In this document: positions 26,601 through 37,510 of the stretch, in pieces
Layout: every line of letters starts with the position of its first letter
Position numbering within the stretch: position 1 is the first letter of the stretch
Assembly (NCBI RefSeq): GCF_003945595.2
Contig: NW_024104162.1
Location: forward strand, 2,536,877 to 2,600,876
DNA from: Pipra filicauda
Lineage: Eukaryota; Chordata; Aves; Passeriformes; Pipridae
DNA length: 64,000 nucleotides
Direction: 5' to 3'
The notes under the pieces: model-generated
What the model was told of the DNA's origin: nothing
Seen by the model: the letters and a program-made list of their open reading frames with translations, nothing else
Databases searched by the model: none
Translations under genes and position numbers: made by a program

Positions 26601-29190
26601 GGGAAGAGAGCTCTCTCCAGCATGTAATGCCCCTCCAGGCTGAGAAGATGCTCCGCTTGGCCACAAGCACTTATCCCCAAAGTACAGCCTCTCACCCCAC
26701 TCTCAGGGACAAACTTGCCTTTGCTCAAACCTGGAGAGTTGGAGAATGAAATACCTCAGATCACAATCTCATGCTTGATGGTGCTATGTTAAGAAAGGGG
26801 ACTTTGCAGATGAGGTACTAAAACCAGGGTCTCTCTTGTGCCATATCTTGGCTCCTGACTGGATGGATGTAGAAGATGACAAGACCAGATTATTTGGTCC
26901 TGGGATTCTGGTCATGAACAAGTCAATGTAAATAGAAGTCCAGGAAACAATTCTTTTCAGAGAGATTTCTGAGTAACCTTCACTACCTACTCTGCTCCTA
27001 AGATACCAGGCTTGTCTCTGTTACTGAGTCACAGGCTTCCAAGCAAGTAAAGCCCAGCTTAGAATAATCTGGTTTATACCTTCTGTGAAGATACAAAAGC
27101 ACACTGTTAACAAATTTATTTCTATCAAACATATGTATTAGACTTCCTGAATGTGGTTCCTCGACTGGGATAAAAATGAATACAATCTCTGAGCAAATGC
27201 TTATAGCAGCCAAAGATCTGGCCTTTTCATTACAGGCTTCAAACTAAGAATCCTCGGCTTGCAAATCCATCAGCAAAGGCACTGTGCCTGCATGGGCAAG
27301 CACTGCCTCCTGCTTCCTTATCTCCAGCTTCAGCCAAACGCTTTAAAGAGCAGAGTGCTCAAACTGCCCTGGAATATGGGGAGGTACCCCAATGGCATCT
27401 CCAAGCCCCTGTTTCCCCACTTTGGGAATCTTTTGAATACAAACTGTGCCTGGTCTCCAAGGAGAGAATTTCTTGTTCTGACATGCTGGAACTGCGGTAG
27501 CAAAACCAGCGTGTGGTGCAGATGTTGTGCCCATCTCACCTGCCACTGCTGGGGAGGCCCAATAGGACCTGAATGCAGACAGAAACTTAACAGGGTTGCA
27601 AGCACTGAACTTCCAAACAGCCTGAGAAGGTCATGATGAGTTACTGTGAGGTTTAGGACTACCCAGTAATGCAGGCTCCCAGCTGTGATCCCTCCAGATG
27701 TAGATGGTAGGAAAATAAAATGTTTTTCCTGGTTTGGAAGAGTTTCAGTTTATGGAGGAGTTTCAAAACTTTGGACAGTTGTTAGTCACTTCTGGTGCAC
27801 AGTTGGAAGGCACTGTGATATTAGACTGATGGCATAGTGTAAGCTTGGGGAGGTGCTCATGTGGCTCTTACTGGGTTTAGAAGATGTATGTCTGTGTAAT
27901 AAAATCTGGCAGTCCCTCTCCTGCCCGTTACTTGGCTTCAATACCACCAGTATCTTGTTTGCTATGCTACAATACTCAGGACAAATAGATTTGTGTGCGT
28001 GCTCTGCTCTCCCATAAGCCAACAGCAGCTCCTAGAAGACAGACTGCCTGGCTGTTGTCTGCATGGATGCTCTCCAGTGGTAGAGCCACCAGGTTGACCA
28101 GTCAAAACATGCTGGCACACATGTAGTATCTCTATTCACCAGTCTGAACCCAGTCATTCCTACCAGGGTAAGCACCACATCCTCAAAGAGTCCTGGCGTG
28201 GATCTGGCCATCATGAGAAGGGTCCCTTTTCTTTGAGGAAGACAAGTTGTGCTTGTTTTTTAATCCCAAACTCGGGCAGTAGGGCAGCTCTCTTAGTCCC
28301 CCAGGGATTTAAGTACTGCTGTGTTGCACTGTGAGGTGATGCAGCAAGACATAGGATGCAGTCAGGCTTTTCCATCAGTTCAAATATTACAGGCTTGGGC
28401 CCTTGAGTGTCCATCCTGCCCAGAGGGATTTGGGTATATAACTATAGGAGTATTTGTATTTTTTTTTTCCCCACAACAGGATTTGGTGTTATTTATTGGG
28501 ATTTGCAGCATAAGGTAAGACTAAGACAGAAAATATTTTTAACAAATATTAAATATTCAGTGGCCACTAATACTGAGAAATCTGCAAGAGAATGTAATTT
28601 AGGTCCTGTGAAAAGTCTGACAATGTACCTGTTCTGAGTTAGGTGTCTGTGAGCCAGGTAAAATCCTATGGGTCCTGTTTCAACAGTCTTTATCCTTCCC
28701 TTCAGAGCCCTCATGATATTGCAGACACAGTTCTTCCTTGGAGGAGGCAACAGCTTAAGGAAGGAGAGGGAAAAATTCCCACTTCCAGAGTAGACTTGAA
28801 ATGCATGTTTTTCCTTCAAGACCTATTTGTGCTTGAAGTGCTCTAAGTCTTCTTTCCCAGCCACCATAATCAGACTGTAAAAACGAGCACTGAGCGTACA
28901 AGTCCCTGCTCTGTGCAAAGCCTTGCTCGCAGGAGATCTGTGTAACACAGCAGGAAAATTGCTTCCCTCCATCTCCTCCCTCTGAGTTGTGCTGAGAAGC
29001 TCTTACAGGGATGGCAGGCAGAGCCGACCAGTTGCTTTGGGCAGCGGGGACAAAGGCAGTGGCTTTCTGCTGTGAGCGTGCAAGAAACAGCAGAGCAGGA
29101 AGCAAACACCGACCCTGCTCCTAGCGGGAGGCTTGACAGGTTTGCTGCTCTTGCTGCCGAAGTAACTGCAGTCCCAACGCTGTGCTCAGA

Positions 29191-29303
29191 TCAAGGTCAA
29201 TTGGCTTTCCAGTGTGTACCTGTAAATCACATCCCTTCCTCATGCGAGCATCTAAATCAGACATCAGCAGAAAACGAGCTCCCAGCTGGGAACAGTATAT
29301 AAA
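29191..29303 (+). promoter_or_regulatory. Candidate TATA/CCAAT promoter-like cluster
   Basis: TCAAGGTCA (29191-29199) is a full ERR/SF-1-type nuclear receptor monomer site. It overlaps ATTGG (29199-29203), an inverted CCAAT box. TATATAAA follows at 29296-29303, about 100 bases downstream, and the preceding 300 bases are mildly GC-enriched. The arrangement fits a TATA promoter on the plus strand, but no recognisable first exon follows, so it may be chance. Confidence 0.25.
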
Positions 29304-32029
29304 CCAATGAAATATAAATGCCTGGTACAAAAGGCAACAAAGTCCCTAGTTGCCACCACTGAATAAAAAGGTTGATGGGAGTTTCCATCTTACCAATGGA
29401 ATTTCCAGTAGATGCAGGCAGAGAATAGTCCTCAGAGCCTGTAATTTGGTTTGCTCCCATCACCACTGGTGCTTTTAAAAGAAAACAGCTGCTGCTTTAT
29501 TTTTTATTTTATTTTTAAATTGTGGCAGCCAGAAAGTTAAAGGAATGATCCCTTGAAATCTATTTTGACAGAGGCCAGCATTTCAAAACGAGAAGAGACA
29601 GCCCAGTTTTTAGTTTCTTGGTCTCTAGGGAAATTTTCAAGGATATCAGGGGATAATTGCAAAAGGATTCCTGGGAAGTCGTTAGGGTGGGGTTTTTTCA
29701 AGAGGAGGAGAGTGGGAAGTGGGAATAGCAAGGTTGGCAAGCTGTGGAATTAGCCAGGTTACAATATTGACTACTCTGGATCAGATGCTATTTGCACTAT
29801 TCTAACCCTTAGTATTTTTTTGTCTGACAAGGCATATGAACCTGCTTAACTTTAGGCAACATACACTGTCAAACCTACAAATCAGTGGGATTCCCCAGGG
29901 TGTGAAATGCCTTTGGCTGCTTTTTCTCTGCCCTGTACCCCTAAACCCAGGGAGATTTCTCAAGGCAACAGTGTTACTTTGTATGAACAAGTGTCAAAAT
30001 CTGGCCATAGACTTTAAAAGTCTATCAAGCATCTTGTTTTATTATATGTTATTATTAATTTTCCATTTACTTCTCCAGAGGTATTTAATGTTACTTCTAC
30101 CTTTTATCCAACCTGTTTCTTTTATATACTGACCTTGGAAATATTTACTCCAGCACTTAATGGTAAAAAGGTCCACCTCAGCATGATTCTCTGCTGCTGT
30201 TAACTATGGCTGTTAGGTGTCAGTGCAAAGTGAGCATAAACACTCATGTTTTTATGAAATAATATTTGAAAAGTTGCATTTTGCAGGTGCAAAGGACTAC
30301 AGGAAATTATAGGAAATCAATGCACTGCTTGAGAAAGCAAGTATTCCACCTCAGTGCTATCAGCAGCAGTGACCTTTCCTGGTTAATAAAAAAAGGTGAC
30401 AGAACCTGGCACCCTGCTTGTCTTTCAGAGCAAATGTCCCAGTTTTGACAAGGATGTTCCAGATAAGGTGGTAGGAAAATTTCTTATGGGTTTGTAGATC
30501 TGGAAGGGATTGCTTGGCAAGATCTTAGGTGTCCCTCGCAGGGAATTTTCCAGAACCAGCTACACACACATCTACTCAAGCAGGGGATGGGTTGGGGCTT
30601 TGCAAGGTCCCTCTCAGCCAGCACATTACAGTGATGCCATAAAATATAAAACAAAGCCTTGAGTGTCAAGATACACTGGGGCCCATGGAAATCCTGGAAG
30701 TAGGATGATGTCTAACACAGTTCTTAGGAAACATACCCATAGTCATCTCTGGGAGCAGCTCCCCAGCTGCTGGTGTCTGAGAGAAGCCTGTACTGCATCA
30801 GTGTCATTCCCTACGTCCCTGCCCAAGCCTTTTCTCCCTCGGTGAACCCCGGGGCTGTGGCAGCAGTCAGTGCACCGGTGCTGGGCCACCAGCAGATGGG
30901 AGTCTCACCGGCATGAGGCCAGGGTAAACTGCTTCTGTGGCATCCAGGCTCCAGAATTAAATAACTGGGTGTAAAATTAAAATATCCCCTAGAAAGGCTC
31001 TTTTTCACCGTTGCTGGTCAACCAGAACTCAGGGAGGAGTTCAATAGATTCCTCGGTTTTCAGCTGAAGCTGGACGCTGCTTAATTTCTATTCAACATGG
31101 TCATCAGACCAAAGCTTGGGGTTAATCTCACTCAGTGGCACCAAGGTCCTGGGAAAAAGCAAGGCATGTGGGAGAAACCTGCTGAGAAGACAGTAACGAG
31201 CGCTACTAATGAGCAGGGAGGGAATCAAACGCACTGTATCAAAGGCACAGCATCTTTCTGCAGGCAAACAGCATTCCCTCTTCACCTACAAGTCAGCTGC
31301 AGTTCAGGCCTCAGCAGTAACAAGTAATTTTCTTCTGCACCATGTTACTAGTACTTTTTGACCGTTACTTTTGGTTATCAGTGTTGCCTTTGCAGTCATA
31401 AGTAGCTCCAGCCGTGGTCTGAACTGCATGGTGTGAGGCAGTGCAGGTCGGGAGCAGGGTGGCCCTTCCATGGGGAGTTCACAACCTGTCAGGGAAGGAA
31501 CCATTGCCATTCCATAGCAAGTACTAATTTCTCAATTCTTCCAATTAACCTGGTAAAGTGGCAGATTAACAGAGCCAGGATCAGTGCTTGCCATTTCACG
31601 TGTGCTGCCGAGAAGTTGTATTTTCATGTGTGCTTTGTGCATCTGTTGTTCTCCAGCCACCAGTGGTGCCGGGGAGGGAGAGAGGAGCTTCTCCACTGCA
31701 GACTGAACCTGATGATTCCTTTAGAGATAGCTTGGGATAATAATTTGAGACTCTGAGACCTTAATCTTCTGCCCTTCTACACATCTGGGATCACCTTTCT
31801 TCTCAGGTAAGGGCCAGCCACTGTTGTCTGTCTTAATGGGCTAGAGTTGCTCTTTCTTTTCTGTATGGTGGGGCTGCAGGGGGAGGGGGATGGTATGAGG
31901 CAGCAGCATGTGTGACCAGGGAGCTTTATCAGACACACAGAAATAGGCAACAACAAAGGCCTGACCCCCCAGCAGCTGGTGCCATTGCCACCAGTCAGTC
32001 CTTACCATAAGGCACCTCTTCCCCCTTGC

Positions 32030-32092
32030 AAATGTGTTTATCCTTCTAAAAGGGATTTGTTGGAAAATGTGTTTGTCCTTCTAAAAAGGGTG
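32030..32092. repeat. 36 bp tandem duplication
   Basis: AATGTGTTTATCCTTCTAAA is repeated about 36 bases downstream as AATGTGTTTGTCCTTCTAAA, both followed by AGGG, giving about 1.7 copies of the unit with few differences. It lies about 2.2 kb upstream of CHST13 exon 1. No function is evident. Confidence 0.85.
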
Positions 32093-34123
32093 CATTTGCA
32101 GCTGAGTCCACATAGGAATCCCATGAAATCCTCATGGCGTGCTTCCCCTTCTAGCCCTGCAGATCTGAGCAGCACGTTCACCTCGGACTGCTGGAGGACC
32201 AGCCCTGCATATCTGATGTGAACACAGATGGCCTCGGCCCTGCCCCCGGGGATGAAATACAGACAGCAGGTAGCAGGACTCAACAGGTCAGTGTCTGAGT
32301 TTCAACTGGGACGTTTTACTGTATTTTCTTTAAAGGGAATTTCCAACTATGGGTGAAGATTGGTCAATTCTATGGTTTTTATTTCCCCTGGTGAACCCAG
32401 GGAGGCTGGGTCAAAGGGATGATTATTTTCATTAGCTCCCCTAAGAGCCTTGGGCTAGGTTTCCTGGTGTTTCAGTACTGTGAGATACAGATAATGAAAA
32501 ATTCACCAACAGTCTTGAGTACAACATCCACCTCCTGAAAAGCTACTGGGAGGAGATGCCTACTGCACAGGCTGGATACGCCTTCAGGCTCTGAACCTCA
32601 CTCTGTCCCCAAGAACAGCAGCCCCAGACATGCTTTGAGGACACCCATAGAACCACTCTGGTCTCTTCTAATGCTGACAAAACCCATAAGTCTTTATTCC
32701 CCTCTGAGGTTACCAGAAGCTTCTTCAGGAACAAAAATAAAGGGAGTTTTCATTTTGTAGTGCTGTTACGAGGGTAACACCTGTAAGCAGTTACGAAATT
32801 TGTTCACACTCACCACTCTCTCCTCCCCACTTGGATTCAGGCAGTCTCCTTGGCCCTGGGGTTTCTCAGCCCATCTTTACAGGTGAGGCAGAGACCAAAT
32901 CTTTGCAACTCACCAAGGGGTCAAAATTACTGCACCCCTTGCAACAGAGAGCAAGCTGCAACTGCAGTCCTTCCCAGCCAGCAGCTCTCCCCTAGCACTA
33001 TGTCTCACTTGCCTGTGGCAGGGGTCACAGTCCCTCCCTGCACATATCAAACAGGCAGAGGCTCTGATGCTGAGGTTATCTTTCCAGCTTGGTTACTGCA
33101 CACACCGGTGTGCTCTTGCAAGGAGGGATATTACAGTCTCAGTTGTGGTCTCATTTTTATTGCCTCTCTCTAGACCATCCAACAGGGGCTTTAAAGACCT
33201 CTGTAATTCCATGGTCATAGCTCAACTTGGCCTGCAAGATGTTGTGCATGTTTTTACTTCATTTCAGCCTCCTTCACTGCAATGAATTTCTCCTCCTGGT
33301 TTACTCTGCCCTAAATGAGGGCAGAATGAAGCCCAGCATATGCATGCACCCAGGCTTTCTTTATCATTCCCGGGGGCTCCTCCTTGAGCTGTCCTCTTTT
33401 TCTTAAAGTTAAGTGTTTGGGGGCTGAAGAGAAGCAGGAATGAGTGTTGTCAGTGGGAATCCAGCTCTCAGCCTGGCTCTCTAATTTGGCAGGTGGCCTT
33501 TGAGTAGATCTTGAGTGTTTTACAGAGCTGGGTGAAGAGCATTGCTATTTCAAAACTGGGGCAACATAAGCTCAGGGCTGGTTCTGTCTGTGATTACAGA
33601 GCCTGGGGGATAGGGGATGCAGTAAGAGAACTTTGTGCTTCTGCTTTCCAAAAACATGCCGAGAGCAGTAGACAATTTTGTCCTCCTTCTATAGAAATTT
33701 ATTGCTTGAGGTAGAATTAGTCAGAACCATTATTGCTTTCAGTAAAACTCTGCAGGGCCGAGGGTAGCCAAAAAAAATACTAAAAATGAAGAAGAAGAAG
33801 AGGTGTGTTTTAAGGCCACGAAACTTTGCCATGCTTACGAAGCACTGACCGTGCTGAGAAAAGTCACCAGGAAACTCCCGAGCCTGCCAGCACATCAGCG
33901 ACTCTTCCCTTCCCCTCGGGGAGTTTTAAAGCCGTGACGGGAGCTCGGCAGGGAAGTGCGCACTCCCGAGCGCTGGCAGGGAGCGGACGCGGCACCGGGC
34001 GAGGAAACCCCCCCCAGCCCCGCACCCCCGGCCCCCGCCCCCGCGGCGGAGCTGGACGGGGCGAGCCCAGCGGGGCACTCGGGGGGCGAAGTTCCCCTTC
34101 CCGCGGCTGAGCCGCCCCGTGTC

Positions 34124-34131
34124 ACTTCCTG
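34124..34131 (-). promoter_or_regulatory. ETS-type binding site
   Basis: ACTTCCTG on the plus strand reads CAGGAAGT on the minus strand, an ETS-family core with favourable flanks. It lies 163 bases upstream of the CHST13 start codon inside the CpG island, where ETS sites commonly act in TATA-less promoters. Occupancy is inferred. Confidence 0.45.
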
Positions 34132-34169
34132 CCGGCGGCGGGAGCGTACCGGGGCCCCGGGCGCGGAGC

Positions 34170-34183
34170 GGGGCGGGGCGGGA
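34170..34183 (+). promoter_or_regulatory. GC boxes (SP/KLF type)
   Basis: GGGGCGGGGCGGGA gives two overlapping GGGCGG cores, with a further GGGGCGG at 34193. This is the usual SP1/KLF site arrangement in CpG-island promoters, about 110 bases upstream of the start codon. Confidence 0.5.
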
Positions 34184-34200
34184 GCGGCGCCCGGGGCGGC

Positions 34201-34250
34201 GGGGCTCGGCGGGGCTCGGCGGGGCTCGGCGGGGCTCGGCGGGGCTCGGC
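34201..34250 (+). repeat. Five perfect copies of a G-rich 10-mer (GGGGCTCGGC)
   Basis: Five identical 10-base units run head to tail, followed by a diverging GGGCCCTGGC unit. The end is 43 bases before the CHST13 ATG, so it is in the core promoter or 5' leader. The GGGG runs recur every 10 bases with 6-base spacers, which permits a four-run G-quadruplex on the coding strand. The perfect copies suggest length variation between individuals. Confidence 0.95.
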
Positions 34251-34293
34251 GGGCCCTGGCCGCGGGCGCTGCGCCGCCGGGCTGCGGCCGAGG

Positions 34294-34390
34294 ATGCGGC
34301 GGCGGAACCTGGTGCTGCGGCTGGTGCTGGCCGCCGGCTTCGGCTCGTTCCTGGTCGTCCTCTTCTACTTCCAGAGCAGCCTCAGCCCAG
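34294..34390 (+). CDS. CHST13: CHST13 exon 1: cytoplasmic tail and signal anchor
   Basis: This exon encodes residues 1-32 plus the first base of codon 33. It opens with a basic tail (MRRRN) and continues with a hydrophobic stretch at about residues 10-26, ending in FLVVLFYFQSS. This is the type II signal-anchor layout of Golgi sulfotransferases, and the FYFQS end matches the same region of paralogue CHST11. The start was chosen because no other ATG is seen for about 300 bases upstream, there is an A at -3, and the tail length fits the family. The exon ends CCCAG|GTGGGT, a good donor, leaving phase 1. Longer open frames crossing this exon in other frames and on the minus strand are artefacts of its GC-rich sequence. 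Confidence 0.88.
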
Positions 34391-35664
34391 GTGGGTCCGG
34401 GGGCGCCGCGCTCTCGGCAGGACTCCCGGCAGGAGCGGTGGCGGGGGCAGGGGAGGGTGCGGGCGGAGCGGGGCCGGGGAGCCCCGCACGGCGGGCAGCG
34501 CCTTGCTCCTGGAACCCCTCGGGTGTCGGTGAGAGCGGGCCGGTCCGCCGGCGGGTTGAAGTTCGGGTGAACTCGCCGGGGGTTGCACATCCCTCGGCTG
34601 AGACCACTGAACTTCGCCGCTGCGCTCGCCCGTAGTGCGTGGCCGGCGGTACCGTCCCGGCGATGCTGTTCCGCAGCGAAACTCGTGTGTCATTTCTAAA
34701 GCCGCCTTCTTTCGGGTGGATGTCCCATTCGAGCATGAAACCGCTCAGCTTCGTGTAGCCCTGCCGAGGCTGTGCCGGGGTTGGGACGGGAAAGGGGAGC
34801 TCCTCTGTCCCGAAAGTGCCCACTTACACCCGCGGTCACTAAAATTCCTGGGGAATCGGTTTGAATGGCTCAAGGGACTTCTCTCGCGTCCGCTCTTAAA
34901 AATTTCTTCCACATTGGGAAACAATTCAGAACTCAAATATAAACAGTTTTGTACTAGAGGGGTAATTTATTTCCCTGCCCGATTTCTGCTCTTTTGGGGA
35001 AATTAGCTCCTCTTTCCTAAGAGACGTTGTTGGGTAATTCCTGCCGTTTTAACAATGTACTAATGTTTCCTGAGTACAGCAGCAATCCATCAATGGGGCC
35101 TTTAAAGTTACATCTTAAAATTCAGAAGACTGATTTGACTGAAACGTTAATGGAATTTTATCAGCGTGGACTAAATGAAATGCGATTTTCCTCTTATAGG
35201 GGCTGCTCCATCACTTTAATGTGTTTTTTTCCCTAAAAATAAAAAAGGCATAACTTGTTGGCTGAGTAAGATTGAAAAGGAGTTGGGTTTCAGCAAGCAT
35301 TTGTTATTTCTAGATGAGCATGTGAAGTTTGTCAAATGAATTCAGAAATCCCAGAAGACTACAATCAGTATTGTATTCCTTAGTAACATTTTTTAAAAGA
35401 AATAATTTATGCATCCTAATTTTGTATTGGGACTGCTCAGTAAAAAGTGCAGCGCTGAATCAGCTTTAATCTTCAAGGCTCCTAATGGAGAGATGATTGT
35501 GTTTTACGCTGGATACTCTTTCTAGCATCTGACTGGAAAAAATGTGGCTCTTTTCAGGACTGTTTTTCAAAAAGAGACTTCTGCAGAAGGTCTAAGTCAG
35601 CAGAACTTTCTGTGCTGAGTTGATTTTAATCCTTTGCCTGATCTCAACACTGTTTCACAGAGTT

Positions 35665-36285
35665 CCCGTGAGGCAAGTTGAACATGAGTCAGCAGTGCCC
35701 TGGCAACCAGGAGGGCCAAACATGTCCTGGGGGGCATCAGGCAAAGCATCTCCAGCTGGGCGAGGGAGGGGATTGTCCTGCTCTGCTCTGCACTGGGGCA
35801 GCCTCACCTTGAACATTGTGGCAGTTTTGTGCACCACAATGTAAGGAAGATATTAAGCTATTAGAGAGTGTCCAAAGGAGGGCAATGAACATGGTGAAGG
35901 GCCTTGAGGGGAAGCCGTGTGAGGAGACTGAGGGGAGACCTCACTGCAGTTACAACTTCCTCGTGAGGGGGAAGAGGAGGGGCAGACACTGATCTCTTCT
36001 CTGTGGTGACCAGTGACAGGACCTGAGGGAATGGCCTGAAGTTGTGTCAAGGGAGGCTTAGGTTGGATATTAGAAAAAAGTTCTTCACCCAGAGGGTGGT
36101 TGGGCACTGGGACAGGCTCCCCAGGGCAGTGGTCACAGCACCAAGCCTGACAGAGTTCAAGTAGTGTTTGGATGATGCTCTCAGGCACATGGTGTGAATC
36201 TTGGGGATGGTCCTGTGCAGGGTGAAGGGTTGGACTTGATGATCCTTGTGGGTCCCTTCCAACTCAGCATATTCTGTGAAAGGAA
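35665..36285 (+). mobile_element. CR1 LINE 3' fragment (sense orientation)
   Basis: About 620 bases match the CR1 consensus as I remember it: end of the reverse-transcriptase ORF, then 3' UTR. Recognisable landmarks in order are AACATGAGTCAGCAGTGCCC, a segment equivalent to GTGTCCAGAGAAGGGCAACGA, GAGGGGAGACCTCA, GGCTTAGGTTGGATATTAG, AAGTTCTTCACC-AGAGGGTG, GGACAGGCTCCCCAGGGCAGT, GGTTGGACTTGATGATCCTT and the terminal ATTCTGTGA (36271-36279). It is 5'-truncated, as most CR1 copies are. Its frame is broken by stops and indels, so it is an inactive relic in CHST13 intron 1, about 1.3 kb past exon 1. Confidence 0.93.
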
Positions 36286-37343
36286 AGTCTGTGAAAGGTC
36301 AGAGAAAACCAGGTGACAGTAATGGTGATGGCATCTCACAAGGGGTTTGAGGGATTTTGAGTCTGTAGTGCTCCCTTGAGAAGTGCTGGACAGCTGAGAC
36401 TTTAGGAATTGCAACTACCTGCAAATCTGTTCCTTCATATGGGGCAAGTGTGACTTTTGAACCTTCTATAGATGGTGATAGGTCTGGGGTAGGGATCCCC
36501 AGCTACTGGAACCAAGTAATGTTTGTCACTCAGTGGGAGCCCGTTTGTGAGGGTGGTGAACACTATCTGCAGATTTGCCCCTTAAGGTTCACCAAAGGGG
36601 TGAGTTAAAGTGATAATCATGTTCCTAAAATCTGCTTATTTTCTAGCCACATAGTTTTCTCCCTGGGTCCAGCCTCCATATTTGTGCCATTTCTTTCCCT
36701 TATTATTTCTCAGTTTACAGTTTTTCCTTTCCTCTTCAGTTCAGTGAAAAACACACACTAGCAGAGGAAAGGTCATTACCACATAGAGGAAAGAAGCAAG
36801 CTAAAGGTTGCTTCATTTTTTTTATCCCAAAGGAAAGCAAACTGAGGCCAATTATTTGAATTTTAGAAGTTACAAGTCACAATAATAGGTAAACAATTTG
36901 CAAACAAAAGTGTCATCTTTAAAGTGATGGTTGCCTTGAGGTTATTTGGAGTTCTAGTTGGCTGGTGTCATTTGCTTTCTATATAATAATGAAGAAATAT
37001 GCTAGAAAAAAGCAACAATGCTATGAGTTTCCCCTAGGAGCAGTCAGATCCTTTCTCCATCATTAGCAGGATTGAGCAGGTTGCTTTCCTGGGCCACCCA
37101 CAGCCCATTACATGTAATATGCTGAATTAATCCTTGCTAACAGCATGTAGAGACCGAACCATCCTATGGTCAGGACAAGGAAGACAATATGGGAAGAAAG
37201 ATAATATAACCAGAAACCTTTAAGTTTGGTAGTGCTAATGGCTCACTCAGCGTGGGAAGCGGGAATTAACTCTTCCATTTGCATTGCCCACTTATAACTC
37301 CATCCGGGCAGTTGTGCACCGGAGTGGTTTGCACTGAGCTCCA

Positions 37344-37510
37344 TGGCTGTGCTGAAATAAGACTTTCTTGTTCTGCCTCAGGAACACCCACATGCCAGGC
37401 TGTGCTGAAATAACTCTGCTTCTAAATGCTGCTGTTGGTTATTTTGGTGCTGGGCTGAATTTGTGGCAGAAGTCAGTGGCAGAATTCAGTGAAGTACAGT
37501 GGCAGAATTC
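37344..37510. repeat. Cluster of short local direct repeats
   Basis: GGCTGTGCTGAAATAA occurs near 37344 and again near 37398. CAGTGGCAGAATTC occurs twice between 37470 and 37510, with a partial third copy just before. These look like replication-slippage duplications in intron 1. Confidence 0.75.

Larger units (their letters stand above)
23601..33889. other. Upstream flank of CHST13, no gene recognised
   Basis: It contains the promoter-like cluster near 29.2 kb, the 36 bp tandem duplication and a 22-base exact repeat pair (24865-24886 and 26736-26757). The best plus-strand frame (27259-27636) does not resemble a known protein. In mammals UROC1 neighbours CHST13, but I recognised no urocanate hydratase exon here. 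Confidence 0.55.
33890..34700 (+). promoter_or_regulatory. CHST13: CpG-island promoter of CHST13
   Basis: About 800 bases of GC-rich, CpG-dense sequence surround exon 1 and stand out sharply from CpG-poor flanks. The density rises after about 33900, peaks at 33990-34540 and fades by 34700. It contains GC boxes, an ETS-type site and a G-rich tandem repeat immediately upstream of the start codon. The only TATA-like string is TTTTAAA at 33924-33930, about 370 bases before the ATG, so dispersed CpG-island initiation is more likely than a TATA start. The exact transcription start cannot be read from sequence. Long open frames on both strands here come from the scarcity of AT-rich stop codons. Confidence 0.85.

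Noticed and set aside
1..33889. Search for exons of the mammalian neighbour UROC1
   Set aside because: No urocanate hydratase-like peptide was recognised on either strand, so no neighbour gene is claimed.
33956..34570. Long plus-strand open frames around exon 1 in other frames
   Set aside because: They begin at non-ATG codons, are low complexity, and conflict with the CHST13 frame that carries the recognisable anchor and a good splice donor.
33895..34590. 231-codon minus-strand open frame over the CpG island
   Set aside because: The peptide is low-complexity Pro/Ala/Arg sequence from GC-rich DNA and lies antisense to CHST13 exon 1; stop codons are simply rare here.
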